In this document: positions 62,701 through 64,000 of the stretch, piece after piece | Position numbering within the stretch: position 1 is the stretch's first letter | Layout of the letters: the number at the start of each line of letters is the position of its first letter | Assembly (NCBI RefSeq): GCF_000829395.1 | Contig: NZ_AP014680.1 | Location: 558,001-622,000 of the forward strand | From: Paucilactobacillus hokkaidonensis JCM 18461 | GTDB taxonomy: Bacteria; Bacillota; Bacilli; Lactobacillales; Lactobacillaceae | Length of the DNA stretch: 64,000 bases | Reading direction: 5' to 3' | The notes under the pieces: model-generated | What the model was told of the DNA's origin: nothing | Database searches by the model: none | Seen by the model: the letters and a program-made list of their open reading frames with translations, nothing else | Program-made: the position numbers and the translations under genes

Positions 62701-64000
62701 TGTTGAACATCGGTATTAGTATTGTTTTTCTTGCGCGATGGCAATTTGCAATGACTACTATTTTTCATTTCTTTTTCGTGCCATTTTCAATCGGTCTAGG
62801 TTTTGTCGTAGCTATTATGGAAACTCTTTACGTAATCAAAAAAGACGCCGTGTATAAACAGATGACAGTCTTTTGGGGAAAGATTTTTCTACTGAGTTTT
62901 GCAGTCGGGGTTGTTACCGGACTAATTCAAGAGTTCCAGTTTGGAATGAACTGGTCCAATTATTCTCGGTTTATGGGTGATATTTTTGGAGCACCACTGG
63001 CCATTGAAGCGTTGGCAGCATTCTTTATGGAATCAACGTTTATTGGTTTATGGATTTTTACGTGGGATCGATTTCCCGCTTGGCTCCATTGCTTAATGAT
63101 TTGGCTAGTTTCATTTGGAACGATGCTATCTGCATTGTGGATTTTAGCTGCTAATAGTTTCATGCAAAATCCTGTTGGTTATATGATTGATCCAAAGACT
63201 GGTCGGGCCAACATGGTTAGCTTCTTTGATGTCATCAACAATTATCAGTTAAAGATGGAGTTCCCACATGTTATTTTTGGTGCGTGGGCTACTGCTGCGA
63301 TTGTGATTGCAGGGATGTCTGCCTGGGCATTAATTCGCAACAAAACTAAGTTTATTGATTTCTGGCGTAAGTCAATTAAAGTCAGCTTAATTGTTGGCTT
63401 AGTAGCTTCTATTGGAGTGATTGCCGCCGGTGATTTGCAAACCCGTTACGTTATGAATGAACAACCAATGAAATTTGCTGCGATGGAAGGGGTCTACAAG
63501 ACGACTGATAGTCCTGCCCCATGGTCCGCAATTGCTAGTTTGAATACAAAAGATCATAAAACTAACTGGTCATTGGATGTTCCATACGCACTGTCAATGT
63601 TGTCATATCATAAAACAACTGGTGCTGTTAAAGGAATGAATGAAGTAAATAAGACGTTACATGCTAAGTATGACAAGCAGTTTGGTAAGTCAATTAATTA
63701 TTATGTACCTACGAAGACGTTATTCTGGAGCTTCCGAGTAATGGCTTTATCGGGTGGCTGGTTTGCATTAGTTTCTATAGTTGGATTATGGATGAACCGG
63801 AAATCATCGCAATCCATTCTCAATCAACGGTGGTTCTTGTATGTATTAGGAATTACAATGTGGCTGCCATTTGCGGCTAACACAGCTGGGTGGATGATTA
63901 CTGAATTTGGTCGGAATCCATGGGTCGTCTATGGACTCTTTACTATTGCTGACGCGGTTTCGCCAAATGTTTCAGTGGCTTCCTTGTTGACTTCTAATAT
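62701..64000 (+). CDS. cydA: Cytochrome bd ubiquinol/menaquinol oxidase subunit I, 5' part
   Basis: 433 codons to the window end, with no stop. AAAGGAGGGG precedes ATG. MLNIGISIVFLARWQFAMTTIFHFFFVPFSIGLG contains the family's first helix with a conserved His; FQFGMNWSNYSRFMGDIFGAPLAIEALAAFFMESTFIGLW holds the heme b595-region Glu; GWMITEFGRNPWVVYG is the GRxPW block. Oxygen-reducing terminal oxidase; lactobacilli need added heme and menaquinone for it to work. cydB and cydCD are expected just beyond. Confidence 0.97.

Overview
The window is low-GC Firmicutes DNA, almost certainly a lactic acid bacterium of the family Lactobacillaceae. The grounds are the complete fusA / S10-spc-alpha ribosomal block running through adk-infA-rpmJ-rpoA-rplQ into the ECF transporter genes, truA and rplM-rpsI; zinc-type S14 and L36; strong AGGAGG ribosome-binding sites; CcpA-type cre boxes; PRD-type regulators; and a cytochrome bd oxidase beside lipoate ligase.

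Layout. (1) 1-21.3 kb is core: the last codons of rpsG, fusA, about 30 ribosomal-protein and transcription/secretion genes on the + strand, ecfA1-ecfA2-ecfT-truA, and rplM-rpsI. Three leaders stand out (before rpsJ, infA and rplM). (2) 21.3-30.4 kb is an accessory catabolic island. It holds a multi-PRD regulator behind a 12-codon leader ORF, then a PRD mini-protein, a glycine-rich SFCGS protein, DUF4312, two membrane proteins (DUF4311, DUF4310), an amidohydrolase, a DgaE-like PLP ammonia lyase, a DgaF-like KDGP aldolase and an HTH-PfkB protein that has lost the usual catalytic Asp. This is the EF_0829-EF_0839 type cluster of unknown transport function and is the best candidate here for an undescribed system: possibly a PTS-like importer of an amino-sugar acid or acylated derivative. 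(3) 30.4-49.1 kb is a carbohydrate region with a pectin/hemicellulose flavour: GH28, a GPH transporter, Gfo/Idh/MocA oxidoreductase, VOC protein, UPF0303 protein, a frameshifted AraC regulator, an intact AraC regulator, a large beta-helix protein, two MFS transporters, a GH43 enzyme and another AraC regulator. The polysaccharide enzymes show no signal peptides, so the cell probably imports oligosaccharides and cuts them inside. cre boxes recur at the promoters. An IS110/IS1111-type element sits exactly inside a zinc alcohol dehydrogenase gene, between its third and fourth structural-zinc cysteines. Its right end looks able to encode a bridge RNA, and its transposase carries an early TGA stop. 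(4) 49.1-64 kb is mixed: a small unknown protein, a large unknown membrane protein, a cytochrome b5-like protein, an alpha/beta hydrolase, a Cof-type HAD phosphatase, a MacB/FtsX-type ABC exporter, a NagE-like PTS IICBA behind NagR-like operators and a cre box, an APC permease, lipoate-protein ligase and the 5' part of cydA, cut by the window end.

All identifications come from reading the sequence; no search or folding program was run. Where a start codon was moved from the longest reading frame, the reason is given in the entry.
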